NCBI GenBank assembly: GCA_963735045.1
Contig: CAVTIZ010000003.1
Span: 1,364,001 to 1,428,000, forward strand
Direction: 5' to 3'
From: Salsipaludibacter sp963735045
GTDB taxonomy: Bacteria; Actinomycetota; Nitriliruptoria; Nitriliruptorales; Nitriliruptoraceae
Length of the DNA stretch: 64,000 nucleotides
The position numbers and the translations under genes are program-made. A model generated the notes under the pieces. The model did not search any database. It saw nothing but the letters and a program-made list of their open reading frames with translations, and was not told where the DNA came from. Of the stretch, positions 16,318 through 25,525 are shown one piece after another; position 1 is the stretch's first letter; every line of letters starts with the position of its first letter.

Positions 16318-17241
16318 TCAGTGTGACCAGACCCAGTCGGTCGCGCGTCCGGCCTCCGTCGGGGCGTGCTGGTCCTGGTAGGCGGCGGCGATCGCGGTCA
16401 GCACGGCCGGTGCGGGGATGGTGGTCGGCAACGGCAACCCGCTGACCCGCGACCAGACCCGTCGGACCACGACCGCGCAGACGCGGGCGTGGCGCTCCGG
16501 TTCCAGCCCGGTGCGCAGCAGCGTGGTGCGGATCACCTGGTAGTCCGGGTCGGCCAGCGCGGTGGTGTCCAGCCCGGCCGCGAGGTCCTCGGTCCCGGGG
16601 ACCGCACGGAACCGGACCGGACGGATGTCGGCCCGGCTGACCGCCTCCCGCACCACCACCGTGCCGGCGACCATGTCACCCAGGCGCTGGCCGCGTGCCG
16701 ACACGAGCGCGACGAGCAGGGCCACCAGGCCGAAGGTCGCATAGATCTCGAACGCGCCGGCCGCCGCCCGCACGGCGGCCTGGCGCCAGGTCACCGGGCC
16801 GGCCTCGACGGTGACCACGCGGAGTCGGGCGACGAGCTTGCCCAGGCTGCGCCCGCGGGTCGTGGCCTCCACCACCGTCGGCACCACCACCAGGGTGGAC
16901 AGCGTCACCACGGCCACGACGGCCACGGCCTGCTGACCGTCCTCGGCGCCCACCAACGTCGTCAACAGCGCCGAGGTGGCCAGGAACACGACCACGGTGA
17001 GGACGCCGAGCACGACCACGTCGATGAGCGCCGCCAACCCCCGCAAGCCGACCGACGCGGTCGGAATCTCCAGCTCGACCGCCTCGGCCGTCACCAGTCC
17101 CCGGGCTGGACCCGTCCGGACCGACGCCCCGGGACCGGGCCCGTACGGCCGCGCCGACACGGTGCCGCCGCCACCGCCGGGGCCACGGTCGAGGGTGGGG
17201 TCGTGGTGGCGGTCGTGGTGGCGGTCGGGGGTCGCCGACAT
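16318..17241 (-). CDS. RDD-family membrane protein
   Basis: 307 residues. An Arg/Gly/His-rich leader of about 55 residues precedes the RDD domain (about 58-200), a set of membrane helices named for conserved Arg and Asp residues: GLRGLAALIDVVVLGVL carries the first R and D, and GRSLGKLVARLRVV is the standard loop. A soluble domain of about 100 residues follows. Function of RDD proteins is poorly known; ion transport has been proposed for some. AGGAGG lies 4 nt before the ATG. It is divergent from the SpoIIM gene, an arrangement also found in mycobacteria (Rv3694c/Rv3695) beside the MoxR-DUF58 cluster. Confidence 0.88.
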   Translation of the reverse strand: MSATPDRHHDRHHDPTLDRGPGGGGGTVSARPYGPGPGASVRTGPARGLVTAEAVELEIPTASVGLRGLAALIDVVVLGVLTVVVFLATSALLTTLVGAEDGQQAVAVVAVVTLSTLVVVPTVVEATTRGRSLGKLVARLRVVTVEAGPVTWRQAAVRAAAGAFEIYATFGLVALLVALVSARGQRLGDMVAGTVVVREAVSRADIRPVRFRAVPGTEDLAAGLDTTALADPDYQVIRTTLLRTGLEPERHARVCAVVVRRVWSRVSGLPLPTTIPAPAVLTAIAAAYQDQHAPTEAGRATDWVWSH

Positions 17242-17260
17242 GCGCCCTCCTGGCCTGGGC

Positions 17261-17305
17261 AACGTCCGGGCCGGCGCGGGCACCGGCCTCACGGCCCGGG
17301 ACGTT
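17261..17305. promoter_or_regulatory. Large inverted repeat between divergent RDD and SpoIIM genes
   Basis: Arms AACGTCCGGGCCG (17261-17273) and CGGCCCGGGACGTT (17292-17305) pair with a single bulged base. The right arm runs into TATCGT, a possible -10 for the SpoIIM gene. The symmetry and divergent setting suggest an operator shared by both promoters, but it could also be an RNA hairpin. Confidence 0.4.
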
Positions 17306-17367
17306 ATCGTGGCGCACGTCCGCGACCCCGTCCCGGACGCCGACGGGGCCAGGCCAGCGAGGGACCA

Positions 17368-18414
17368 GTGGACCGTGACCGTTTCGTGGCCAGCCACCTC
17401 GACGAGTGGGAACGACTCGACGAGCTGGCCGGCCGACGGCGCCACGACGGCGGCGAGGTCGACGAACTCGTGCGTCTCAACCAGCGGGCCTCGGGCCACC
17501 TGACCATCGCCCGGACCCGCTACGCCGACCGCGACCTGGTCGTCTACCTGACCCGCATCCTGGCACGTGCCAACGCACGCCTGAACCGGCCGGCGCCGCT
17601 GAGCCTGGCGCGGGTCGAGCGCACCCTGGCCGACACGGTCCCGCGGGCGCTGTGGCGATGTCGCTGGTCCATCGGGGTGGTCATGGCGGTCACGATCGCC
17701 GCGGCGGTCGTGGCCGGGGCGTGGCTGGCGACCACCCCGGGCGCGATCGACTACGCCATGCCGGCCGACTACCGCCAGTACTACGTCGAGGAGGCCTTCG
17801 AGTCCTACTACTCCGAGGGCCCGGCATGGCTGTTCGCGATCCGGTTGTTCGTCAACAACGCCACGATCGCGATCCGGATGTTCGGGGCCGGGATCGCGCT
17901 GGGGCTGCCGACGGTGGGGATCGCCGCGGTCAACGGGTGGTACGTCGGCGTGGCGGGCAGCGTCATGACGGCCGCCGGCCGGGGCTGGACGTTCTGGCGG
18001 CTGATCCTGCCCCACGGACTGCTGGAGCTCGGGTCGATCTTCGTGGCCGGTGGGGCCGGGCTGCACGTCGGATGGGCCGCCATCGCGCCCGGCGACCGCA
18101 CCCGGGGCACGGCGATCCGCGAGGAGGGACGTGCGGCCTCGGTCGTGGCCTTCACCGCGGCCGCCGCACTGGCACTCGCGGCCGCGCTGGAGGCATGGAT
18201 CACCCCGTCCCCACTGCCCGACGCCCTGCGGATCGGGCTGGGTGCCGCCGCCCTGGTCGCGGTGTGGGTCGCACCGATGCTGCTGGGCCGACGGCTGTGG
18301 CTCCAGGACCAGTTCAGGGACCGGTCGAGGGACCAGCCGAGCCTCGGATCGCCTGGGGGGACGGTCGGGGCCGAAGGCGACCCCGTCACGATCACAGGGT
18401 CCCGCGGGACTTGA
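17368..18414 (+). CDS. SpoIIM/DUF95-family membrane protein
   Basis: 348 residues. A soluble helical N-terminus (1-110) leads to about six membrane helices. The segments FVNNATIAIRMFGAGIALGLPT and HGLLELGSIFVAGGAGL are the conserved core of the stage II sporulation protein M family, which in non-sporulating actinobacteria is a membrane protein of unknown role, usually next to MoxR-DUF58 genes, as here. The GTG at 17368 has GAGGGA 3 nt upstream; a longer upstream frame is only the shadow of the RDD gene. Its 3' end overlaps the DUF58 gene by 23 nt tail to tail, so collisions between the two transcripts are likely. Confidence 0.88.
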   Translation: MDRDRFVASHLDEWERLDELAGRRRHDGGEVDELVRLNQRASGHLTIARTRYADRDLVVYLTRILARANARLNRPAPLSLARVERTLADTVPRALWRCRWSIGVVMAVTIAAAVVAGAWLATTPGAIDYAMPADYRQYYVEEAFESYYSEGPAWLFAIRLFVNNATIAIRMFGAGIALGLPTVGIAAVNGWYVGVAGSVMTAAGRGWTFWRLILPHGLLELGSIFVAGGAGLHVGWAAIAPGDRTRGTAIREEGRAASVVAFTAAAALALAAALEAWITPSPLPDALRIGLGAAALVAVWVAPMLLGRRLWLQDQFRDRSRDQPSLGSPGGTVGAEGDPVTITGSRGT

Positions 18415-19891
18415 GGTCGAGGTAGGTGTCCATCAGCCGGCCCGCCAGCCGGGCGGGCGGGGCGTCCACGACCACGGCGCCGCGCTGGACCAGCAGCCGT
18501 GCCGTGCGGCGCCGAGCCCGCTGCAGGGTGGCGGCCCCCGCGGCCAGCCAGGCGTCGTCGGGCACCTGTCCGGGCCGGTCCACCCAGGCGGTCACCCGCG
18601 GATCCTCCACGGCCCCCACGACCACCAGGTGGGAGGCCAGCAGGACGGGCAGTGCCGGGACCAGCGTGTCGACCAGGGCCTCGCTGGCCAGGTCGGTCAG
18701 CACCACCAGCAGGGCCCGCCGCCGCTGTCGGGCGACCACGTCGACGAAGGCCCCGGCGTAGTCGGACTCGACCAGCACGGGTTCCAGCCCGGCCATCGCG
18801 GTGGCGATGCGGCTGCGCTGGCGTCGGTCACCGGCCGGCGCCACGACCGCGTGGACGTCCCCGGCGAACGCCTGGAACCCGACCTTGTCCCCGACGGCGG
18901 TGGCCACGGTGGTGACGGCCAGGGTCGCGTCCATCAGGTGGTCCAGACGCGTGGTCGCCGCGTCGGGATGCCCGCGTGACGGCGATGCCGGGCCGGTGCC
19001 GACCAGGCCGGCCGAGTGGCGCCCCACGTCCAGCACCACCTGCACGGTCTGGTTGCGCTCGACGCGGTAGGTGCGCACGATCGGTTTGCCCGCGCGTGCC
19101 GTCGCCGACCAGTCGACCCGCCGGACCTGGTCGTCGGGGGTGTAGTCACGCAGGGACTCGAACTCGGTCCCCTGTCCGACCAGCCGGGCCGATCGGACAC
19201 CGGCTTCCAGCACCCGTCGGTCGGAGATCCTGAGTTCGGCCTCTCGCCGTGACGGGAAGGCCGGGAGCACGTCGAGGTGACCGGGCAGGGAACGGGCGTG
19301 CTGGCGCGCGACCAGGCGCAACGGCCCGGCGAGCCGCACCACGACCTCGTCGGGTCGGTGCGGACCGCGACGTCGCGGTGCCAGGGTCGCGGTCACGTCG
19401 GTGGTGCGGTCGGTCCGGACGATGGCCGACACGCGCCGAACCACACCCAGGGAGGGTGGCAGGTCGTCGGCGAGTTCGACCCGCTGGGGCCACGGACGGG
19501 ACCCACGCAGCGACCACGTCACCCGGTCCCGCTCGCCCAGCGTGACGGCGCTGGGCAACCGACGAGCCACCTGCACCGCCCACGGCCCACCCACCAGCAG
19601 CGCATCGCCCACGGCCAGGACCACCACGACGCCGACCACCGGCGTGGCCGGGGCGCCCAGCCCGACGGCGACCGCGACCACCAGGACCACGACCACCAAC
19701 GGGACCCGGGGCAGCGGGGCCAGCGACGTCCACCATGCCCGGGTCGCGCGGGCCGGCGGTGGCGCCGGGGTCGGGCCGTCCCGCGACCCGCCGTCGTCCC
19801 CATCCGCCGTTGCCCCGCGTGTCCGGTCGGCGGGCGCCCCGCCGGGGGCCCCGGGTGGGTCCACGGGTGGCGACGACGGGGTGGCGGTCAT
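18392..19891 (-). CDS. DUF58-domain protein (MoxR partner)
   Basis: 499 residues. A Pro/Asp-rich start is followed by two adjacent membrane helices (about 62-105), then a soluble part containing the DUF58 signature GTEFESLRDYTPDDQVRRVDW and SATARAGKPIVRTY. The C-terminal half folds like a von Willebrand A domain, with VQVVLDVGRHSA at the place of the metal site; its DxGxxS form is a variant of DxSxS. DUF58 proteins are thought to be clients or partners of MoxR ATPases. It overlaps the moxR stop (ATGA) and is the last gene of a seven-gene coupled run. Confidence 0.9.
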   Translation of the reverse strand: MTATPSSPPVDPPGAPGGAPADRTRGATADGDDGGSRDGPTPAPPPARATRAWWTSLAPLPRVPLVVVVLVVAVAVGLGAPATPVVGVVVVLAVGDALLVGGPWAVQVARRLPSAVTLGERDRVTWSLRGSRPWPQRVELADDLPPSLGVVRRVSAIVRTDRTTDVTATLAPRRRGPHRPDEVVVRLAGPLRLVARQHARSLPGHLDVLPAFPSRREAELRISDRRVLEAGVRSARLVGQGTEFESLRDYTPDDQVRRVDWSATARAGKPIVRTYRVERNQTVQVVLDVGRHSAGLVGTGPASPSRGHPDAATTRLDHLMDATLAVTTVATAVGDKVGFQAFAGDVHAVVAPAGDRRQRSRIATAMAGLEPVLVESDYAGAFVDVVARQRRRALLVVLTDLASEALVDTLVPALPVLLASHLVVVGAVEDPRVTAWVDRPGQVPDDAWLAAGAATLQRARRRTARLLVQRGAVVVDAPPARLAGRLMDTYLDLKSRGTL

Positions 19892-20889
19892 CGCGGCACG
19901 GGCACGGTCGACAGCACGCGTTCCAGCGCGGCGTCGACACTGCCGCCCTCCAGCGACACCTCGGGACGCAGCTGCATGCGGTGGCGGAGCGTCGGACGGG
20001 CGATCGCCTGGACGTGGTCGGGGGTCACGAACGGCGCCCCCGACAGCCACGCCCAGGCCTTGGCCGCGTGCAGCAGCATGGCGGACCCGCGGGGCGACAC
20101 CCCGACCGCCACCGACGGCAGCTCACGCGTGGCGCGGACGACCTCGACGATGTAGCGACGCACCGGCGGGGCGACGCGCAGGGCCCGGACGGCGCGCCGG
20201 GCGGCGAGCACGTCATCGGCGCTCGCCACGGCCCGGACCTGGCGCAGGTCGTGCGGGTCGAGGCCCTCGTCGTGGCGGGTGACCACCTCGACCTCCTCGT
20301 CGAGGTCGGGGTAGCCGACCTCGAGCTTGAACAGGAAGCGATCCAGCTGGGCCTCGGGCAACGGGTACGTGCCCTCGTACTCGATGGGGTTCTGGGTCGC
20401 GATCACCATGAACGGTGCGGGCAGCGGCCGGGCGTGGCCCTCGGCGGTGACCTGCTGTTCCTCCATCGCCTCGAGCAGGGCGGCCTGGGTCTTGGGAGGC
20501 GTGCGGTTGACCTCGTCGGCCAGCAGGAGGTTGGTGAACACCGGACCCTCGCGGAAGCGCAGGTCGCCGCCCTCCAACACCAGGTGCCCGGTCACGTCCG
20601 AGGGCATCAGGTCGGGTGTGAACTGCACCCGCGTGGTGTCGAGGTCGAGCGCGGCGGCAAGCACCTTCACGGTCAGGGTCTTGGCGACGCCCGGCACCCC
20701 CTCCAGGAGGACGTGGCCGTCGGCCAGCAGGGCCGTGACCAGCCCGGACACGACGTGGGACTGGCCCACGACCACGCGTCCGACCTGTTCGCGCAGCCGA
20801 CCGAGGGCCGCCCGTGGGTCGTTCCCGCCGTCGGCGTCCGCCGTCGTGTCCCCGTGCGGTCCCGTGCGGTCGTCGTGGTCAGCGGCCAT
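19888..20889 (-). CDS. MoxR-family AAA+ ATPase
   Basis: 333 residues. Walker A GVPGVAKT, Walker B LLADEVNR, the sensor region FMVIATQNPIEYEGTYPLPEAQLDRF and the C-terminal lid with VSPRGSAMLL are all present, as in the MRP subgroup. MoxR ATPases act as chaperones that mature or activate partner protein complexes, commonly VWA proteins. GGGAGG lies 5 nt before the ATG. The gene is embedded between DUF4350 and DUF58 genes in the same order as mycobacterial Rv3691-Rv3693, which strongly supports a membrane-linked complex made of these products. Confidence 0.95.
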   Translation of the reverse strand: MAADHDDRTGPHGDTTADADGGNDPRAALGRLREQVGRVVVGQSHVVSGLVTALLADGHVLLEGVPGVAKTLTVKVLAAALDLDTTRVQFTPDLMPSDVTGHLVLEGGDLRFREGPVFTNLLLADEVNRTPPKTQAALLEAMEEQQVTAEGHARPLPAPFMVIATQNPIEYEGTYPLPEAQLDRFLFKLEVGYPDLDEEVEVVTRHDEGLDPHDLRQVRAVASADDVLAARRAVRALRVAPPVRRYIVEVVRATRELPSVAVGVSPRGSAMLLHAAKAWAWLSGAPFVTPDHVQAIARPTLRHRMQLRPEVSLEGGSVDAALERVLSTVPVPR

Positions 20890-22270
20890 GGTGGCCTCCC
20901 GTGGTCGTCGAGCGATCGTGGTCGTCGGGGTCGCGGGCGTCGCCCTCGCGGCGGTGACCGCCGTGGCGGCCACCGCCGCGGTCGTCGGATGCGCCGTGCG
21001 GCCGGGTCGGTGCCTCCCCGCCCGGCTGCAGTGCGGCGCGGAGCCGACGGCCGGCCGCGACCACGGCCACGAGGTCGTCGACCCCGCGGACCGGCCGGTT
21101 GGCCATCGCCACCGCGACCAGCTCGGGGTCGAGCCCGCTCGCGCGGGCCGCGAGTGGCACGAGGTCCTCGGCGTCCCGGTCGCCGGTGTCGCCAGCCCCG
21201 TGCCACGACCCACCGACGCCGGTGCCCAGCCGGGGGGCGAGGTCGACGCGAAGCTGGTCGCGGACCCGGGCGGCCGCGTCCGCCGCCTCGCCGTGACGCT
21301 CCAGCAACTCGGCGATGCTGCCCGCCAGCGCCGACGCCGGCACCTCCACGGGCGGCGGCTCGGTCAACACCCGCCCATGCCGACGGGCGCGTGCCAGTCC
21401 GTACAGCACGGCGGCGAGCGCCACCAGCCACAGGCCCTGCCGGAACCGATCCGGCAGTGCGCCCACCACGCCGGCGTCGGCCGAGGCCACGTCGGCACCG
21501 GGGACGCCGGCCTGGGTCCCGGGGACCGGGGGTGCCTGCGGCCCGGTCACGACCACGACGCGCCCGGCGTCGTCGGGGGGCAGGAACAGCGCCGCCAACT
21601 GGCCCAGGTCCGGGTCGGCGATGATGGCGGCGTTGGTCACGACGTCGGCGTCGCCGAGGACGACGGTGGTGCCACCGGAGCCCGCCACCCGGGCAGGTGG
21701 TCCGTCCAACGCGCCATCCCACGTGGCGACCAGGGCGGCCCCGTCGCGTTCCCAACAGGCGGCGGACGGGTCGACGCCCAGCCGCACGAGGTCGGGCACG
21801 GCCACCACCTCGCCCGTCGGCAGGACCCCCTGGTCCAGTTGCAGACGGGTCCGCCCGGGCACCAGGTCGCAGCGTGGACCGCCGGACACGCCCTCGCCAC
21901 GCACCACGCCCAGGCCACCGGCGAGCCCCGAGCCGGGGTCGCCCACGACCAGCCGCCCGCCGGCCTCGACGTGGTCGCGCAAGTCGGCTTCCTGGCGCTC
22001 GGTCAGGGTGTCGCGGAACACCACCGCGGTGTCACCGGGGTCGAGGGAGCCCAGGACGTCGCCGGCCGACCCCTGGACCATCTCGGTGCCGAGGTCGGCC
22101 AGCACCCTGCGCAGGATGTCGGTCCCGTCCCCGTCGGTCGACGTGGTGGCGTAGGGCGCCGCGCCGTCCGGGACCGCGACCACCAGCACGACCACCACGG
22201 CGACGGCCCCGAGCACCCACCACGGGGCACGCCACGTCCGCGTGCTCGACGGGTCGGTCGCGGCGCTCAT
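20879..22270 (-). CDS. DUF4350-domain membrane protein
   Basis: 463 residues. One membrane helix near residues 18-36, then an extracytoplasmic domain with a Rossmann-like GATase/ThuA-type look (TDILRRVLADLG, GDTAVVFRD, VEAGGRLVVGDPGSG), a second helix near 285-305 and a cytoplasmic tail rich in Gly, His and Asp. This layout matches DUF4350 proteins encoded next to moxR. Function unknown. Its stop overlaps moxR by 11 nt and its ATG overlaps the DUF4129 stop (ATGA). The His/Gly/Arg-rich end may be disordered. Confidence 0.85.
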   Translation of the reverse strand: MSAATDPSSTRTWRAPWWVLGAVAVVVVLVVAVPDGAAPYATTSTDGDGTDILRRVLADLGTEMVQGSAGDVLGSLDPGDTAVVFRDTLTERQEADLRDHVEAGGRLVVGDPGSGLAGGLGVVRGEGVSGGPRCDLVPGRTRLQLDQGVLPTGEVVAVPDLVRLGVDPSAACWERDGAALVATWDGALDGPPARVAGSGGTTVVLGDADVVTNAAIIADPDLGQLAALFLPPDDAGRVVVVTGPQAPPVPGTQAGVPGADVASADAGVVGALPDRFRQGLWLVALAAVLYGLARARRHGRVLTEPPPVEVPASALAGSIAELLERHGEAADAAARVRDQLRVDLAPRLGTGVGGSWHGAGDTGDRDAEDLVPLAARASGLDPELVAVAMANRPVRGVDDLVAVVAAGRRLRAALQPGGEAPTRPHGASDDRGGGRHGGHRREGDARDPDDHDRSTTTGGHHGR

Positions 22271-23010
22271 CGACCGATCCCGAGGTCGTCGGCGGCGGCC
22301 AGGACCGTCCTGGCATCATCGGCGCCGGCCGGTTCGTCGGCGTACCAGACCCGCTCGAACACGTCGCTGGCGGCGTCGAAGCCATGCGCCTCCATCACGG
22401 CGACCACGTCGGAGTGGCGCAGCGCGGACCGATGGTCACCCACCGTGGCGCCCGCCATCGCCGGCACCGCCTCGAGCGCGACCAGGTGGACGACGACGGC
22501 GCGGTAGGCCGCCCGGACGGCCTCCCGGTGGTCACCACGGTCCTCGGCGGCACGGGCCCGGGCCAACCAGTCGGCCGCGCTGCGGTCCACGGACCCGACC
22601 GAGGTCGTGGGGCCGTCATCCCGGCCGGCCCGTCGGAACGCCCCGAGCCCGACTCGTCGCAGCACCAGCCAGAGCACGACCACCACCACGGCGACGACCA
22701 CCGCCCAGACCAGGCCCCGGACCACCCACGCGAGCACGCCGAGGACACCGTCGGAGAGCCCGACGTCACCCAGCCGATCCAGCACCCACTGCACCAATCG
22801 GTCCAACGGGTTCGGTTCCTCGGCGTAGGGCGGCCGCGACAGGACGTCGCGCACCGACCGGTCGATGCGGTCGGCCACGTCGGCGTCCTGCACGACCAGC
22901 ACCAGTCCCCCGGCCGCCAGCCGAACCGGCTCGGGGCGGCGCCTCGACGGATGTTCCGGGCAGGCCTGCCCGTCGGGCCCGTCCCGGCGACCCGGTCCGC
23001 CTCGACTCAC
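22267..23010 (-). CDS. DUF4129-domain membrane protein
   Basis: 247 residues. A hydrophobic helix near 30-45, a second strong one at about 105-128, and a C-terminal DUF4129 domain (about 150-230) with AAYRAVVVHLVALEAVP and VFERVWYADEPAG. In other bacteria DUF4129 domains occur in transglutaminase-like or MoxR-linked proteins. The GTG at 23010 overlaps the upstream stop (GTGA); a longer frame antisense to nothing else but inside the neighbouring gene was rejected. It equals mycobacterial Rv3690 by position. Confidence 0.83.
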   Translation of the reverse strand: MSRGGPGRRDGPDGQACPEHPSRRRPEPVRLAAGGLVLVVQDADVADRIDRSVRDVLSRPPYAEEPNPLDRLVQWVLDRLGDVGLSDGVLGVLAWVVRGLVWAVVVAVVVVVLWLVLRRVGLGAFRRAGRDDGPTTSVGSVDRSAADWLARARAAEDRGDHREAVRAAYRAVVVHLVALEAVPAMAGATVGDHRSALRHSDVVAVMEAHGFDAASDVFERVWYADEPAGADDARTVLAAADDLGIGR

Positions 23011-24188
23011 CCGGGGAGCCGACCCGCCGCGCCCAGCACGTCGGTGCCCTCGGCGCGGATGCACAGGTCGCCGTACAGCGCCAGTCCGCCGTAGATGCCC
23101 AACGGCGTGCTGACGAGGTAGCCCAGGATCGCCACGACGACCAGCGACACGATCGCGACCTCGGGTCCGGCGAACACCGTGAACTGACTCGCGAACCCCA
23201 GGACCTGGCCGATCAGGCCGACCAGCAGCCCGATCAGCAGCCCCCGTCCGAACGTCGGCCAGAACGTGCCGGACAGCAGCGACCGGACACGGCCCAACGA
23301 CTCCCAGGCGCCGCGGTCCTCCACGACGACGGTCGCCGACACGAGGTAGCCGACCATCGTCATGACCAGGTAGCCCGCGAAGCCCAACGGCACGGTCACG
23401 ATGAACAGGAGGGCGAAGGTGGTGTCCACCAGCAGCAACGGCAGGGGCAGGAGCACGACCACCGCGACCAGCAGGAACAGCAGGATCCAGATCCCCGCGA
23501 TGCCCCACATCCGTCGACCGGCCACCCGCAGGGACCGTCCCAGCTCGGGCTCCCGGCCGTCGAGGTGGTCGGTTCCCACCCGCAGCAGCGCCGGGATCAC
23601 GGCGAGCTGACCCAGCAGGAGCACCACCGCCCCCGTCGCGCCGGTCACCCACAGCAGCGGCTGGCTGAAGGTGTCGACGACCTGCGCCTCGGTCACCTGG
23701 GTCGCGACCTGGGGGTCACCCAGCAGCAGGCGCCACAGGTCGCCCACCTGCAGGAAGGCGATCCCGAGCAGCACCAGGCCCGGCAGGACCAGCACCGCGA
23801 GCACGGCCGCGGTGGTGACGAAGGTGTCCCGGTAGACGGTGAACATCGTCTCGATGACGTCGCCCACCGACGGGTTGGACCGTCCCAGGGCGGGCCCGGT
23901 CGGCGGCGGCGGGCCACCGCCCCATCCGGCGGCCATCGGCGGCGCCGCCTCGGTCGACGGCGGCGGCGGCCGGCCGGTGGTCCCGTCCGGCACGGGTGGT
24001 CCCGTCCCGGGTGGCGGCAGCGGCTCGGGTGGCCGTCCCGCCCCACCGGGCGCGGTCGGTGGGCCGCTCGGGGCCGGTGGGCCGGACGTCGGTGAGGCCG
24101 TGGGTGGCGGGGGCGACCCGGGTGGCGGGGGCGTCCCGGGTGCCGCGGACCCGCGGTCCTGCGCGCCCGGGGTGTTCCAGTCACTCAT
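23007..24188 (-). CDS. Proline-rich polytopic membrane protein (GDPD membrane-domain-like)
   Basis: 393 residues. The first 100 are Pro/Gly/Ser/Thr-rich without charge clusters and should be an unstructured cytoplasmic arm. About six membrane helices follow (from about 118 to 375), with DVIETMFTVYRDTFVTT before the first, resembling the membrane domain seen in some glycerophosphodiesterases and the protein at the Rv3689 position in mycobacteria. No catalytic motif is visible. The ATG overlaps the deoA stop (ATGA) and the stop overlaps the next GTG. Confidence 0.8.
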   Translation of the reverse strand: MSDWNTPGAQDRGSAAPGTPPPPGSPPPPTASPTSGPPAPSGPPTAPGGAGRPPEPLPPPGTGPPVPDGTTGRPPPPSTEAAPPMAAGWGGGPPPPTGPALGRSNPSVGDVIETMFTVYRDTFVTTAAVLAVLVLPGLVLLGIAFLQVGDLWRLLLGDPQVATQVTEAQVVDTFSQPLLWVTGATGAVVLLLGQLAVIPALLRVGTDHLDGREPELGRSLRVAGRRMWGIAGIWILLFLLVAVVVLLPLPLLLVDTTFALLFIVTVPLGFAGYLVMTMVGYLVSATVVVEDRGAWESLGRVRSLLSGTFWPTFGRGLLIGLLVGLIGQVLGFASQFTVFAGPEVAIVSLVVVAILGYLVSTPLGIYGGLALYGDLCIRAEGTDVLGAAGRLPG

Positions 24189-25525
24189 GCGTCGTCGGCC
24201 TCCAGCAGGCGGTGGTGGACCAGTGGTGGGATGACGAGGTCGGCGCCGTCGCCGACGGTGACGAGGTCGTCCAGGCCCGCGAGCGCCCACTCGAGATCGT
24301 CGTTCGACGCCGCGTGCACGGTCACGCTGGGCTCCACCGTGGCGGTGTCGTCCCCGACCGTGGCCCAGAACTCCAGCCCGACCGCCGGGTCGATGCGGTC
24401 CTGGCGGTGCTGGCGGCCGGCGCCCAGGCCCCCCGCCAGCACGCCGATCCCCCGGGTGTCCACCCCGGTGAGGATGCCGGGTGGGGCCTGCCAGTGGCCC
24501 ACGACCGGGGCGCTGGGCAGGACCTCGCGTGGGCGCACGACCACGTCGGGGTCCCCACCCTGGGCCGCGACCATGTGGGCCAACCGCTCGGCGGCCGCGC
24601 CGGAGGACAGGGCATCCTCGGCCCGTGCCGTCGCGTGGTCGGGATCGTGGCCGGCCAGCTGCAAGGCGGCGGCGGCCAGGTCGACGCACAGGTCGCGGAA
24701 GCGGCCCGTTCGGGTGCCGGCGAGCACGTCGATGGCGTGGGCGACCTCCAGGGCGTTGCCGACCGCGTGCGACAGCGGCTGGGACATGTCGGTGATCAGG
24801 GCGCCGGTGGCCCGCCCCCTCGCACGGCCGATCGCCACGCACTGGTGCGCCAGGGCCAGGGCGTCGTCGGGATCGGCCATGAAGGCCCCGTCACCCACCT
24901 TGACGTCCAACAGCACCGTCGAGGCCCCGCCGGCGATCTTCTTGCTCATGACGCTCGCCGCGATCAGCGCCGGGGACTGCACCGTCGCCGTGACGTCCCG
25001 CAGGGCGTACAGGCGCTTGTCCAGCGGCACCACGTCGGCGGTCGCGGCCGCCACGGCCAACCCGATGTCGGCCACCTGCGCGGTGACCTGCTCGGGCGCC
25101 ATCGACACGCCCAGCCCCGGGATCGACTCCAGCTTGTCCAGCGTCCCGCCGGTGTGGCCCAACCCACGGCCCGACAACTTGGCGACCTGCAGTCCGCAGG
25201 CGGCCAGGACCGGTGCGACGACCAGGGTCGTGGAGTCGCCCACCCCGCCGGTCGAGTGCTTGTCGACCGTCGGGCCGGCCAGCGCCGACAGGTCCACCAC
25301 GTCACCGGACGCGACCGCCGCGTCGGTCATCGCGACCGCCTCGTCGGGCGTGAAGCCCTGCAGGACCCCGGCCATCAGGAAGGCCGCCATCTGCTCCTCG
25401 GCGACGCCTCCGTCGAGGTAGGCCGAGAAGAACCGTCGGATGTCGTCGGCCGACAGCGACTCGCCGTCACGCTTGCGGCCGATCGTGCCCGGCACGTCCA
25501 GCCGGGTGACCGGTCGCGACGCCAT
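24185..25525 (-). CDS. deoA: Thymidine / pyrimidine-nucleoside phosphorylase
   Basis: 446 residues. The enzyme splits thymidine (or uridine) with phosphate into base and sugar-1-phosphate in nucleoside salvage. The phosphate loop KHSTGGVGDSTT, the family signature SGRGLGHTGGTLDKLES, and MSKKIAGGAS are intact. The C-terminal domain ends normally. The call is to the family; thymidine against general pyrimidine specificity cannot be fixed. Its start codon overlaps the traR stop (TGATG), and it leads into the membrane-protein/MoxR run, an odd partner for which no functional link is known. Confidence 0.93.
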   Translation of the reverse strand: MASRPVTRLDVPGTIGRKRDGESLSADDIRRFFSAYLDGGVAEEQMAAFLMAGVLQGFTPDEAVAMTDAAVASGDVVDLSALAGPTVDKHSTGGVGDSTTLVVAPVLAACGLQVAKLSGRGLGHTGGTLDKLESIPGLGVSMAPEQVTAQVADIGLAVAAATADVVPLDKRLYALRDVTATVQSPALIAASVMSKKIAGGASTVLLDVKVGDGAFMADPDDALALAHQCVAIGRARGRATGALITDMSQPLSHAVGNALEVAHAIDVLAGTRTGRFRDLCVDLAAAALQLAGHDPDHATARAEDALSSGAAAERLAHMVAAQGGDPDVVVRPREVLPSAPVVGHWQAPPGILTGVDTRGIGVLAGGLGAGRQHRQDRIDPAVGLEFWATVGDDTATVEPSVTVHAASNDDLEWALAGLDDLVTVGDGADLVIPPLVHHRLLEADDA

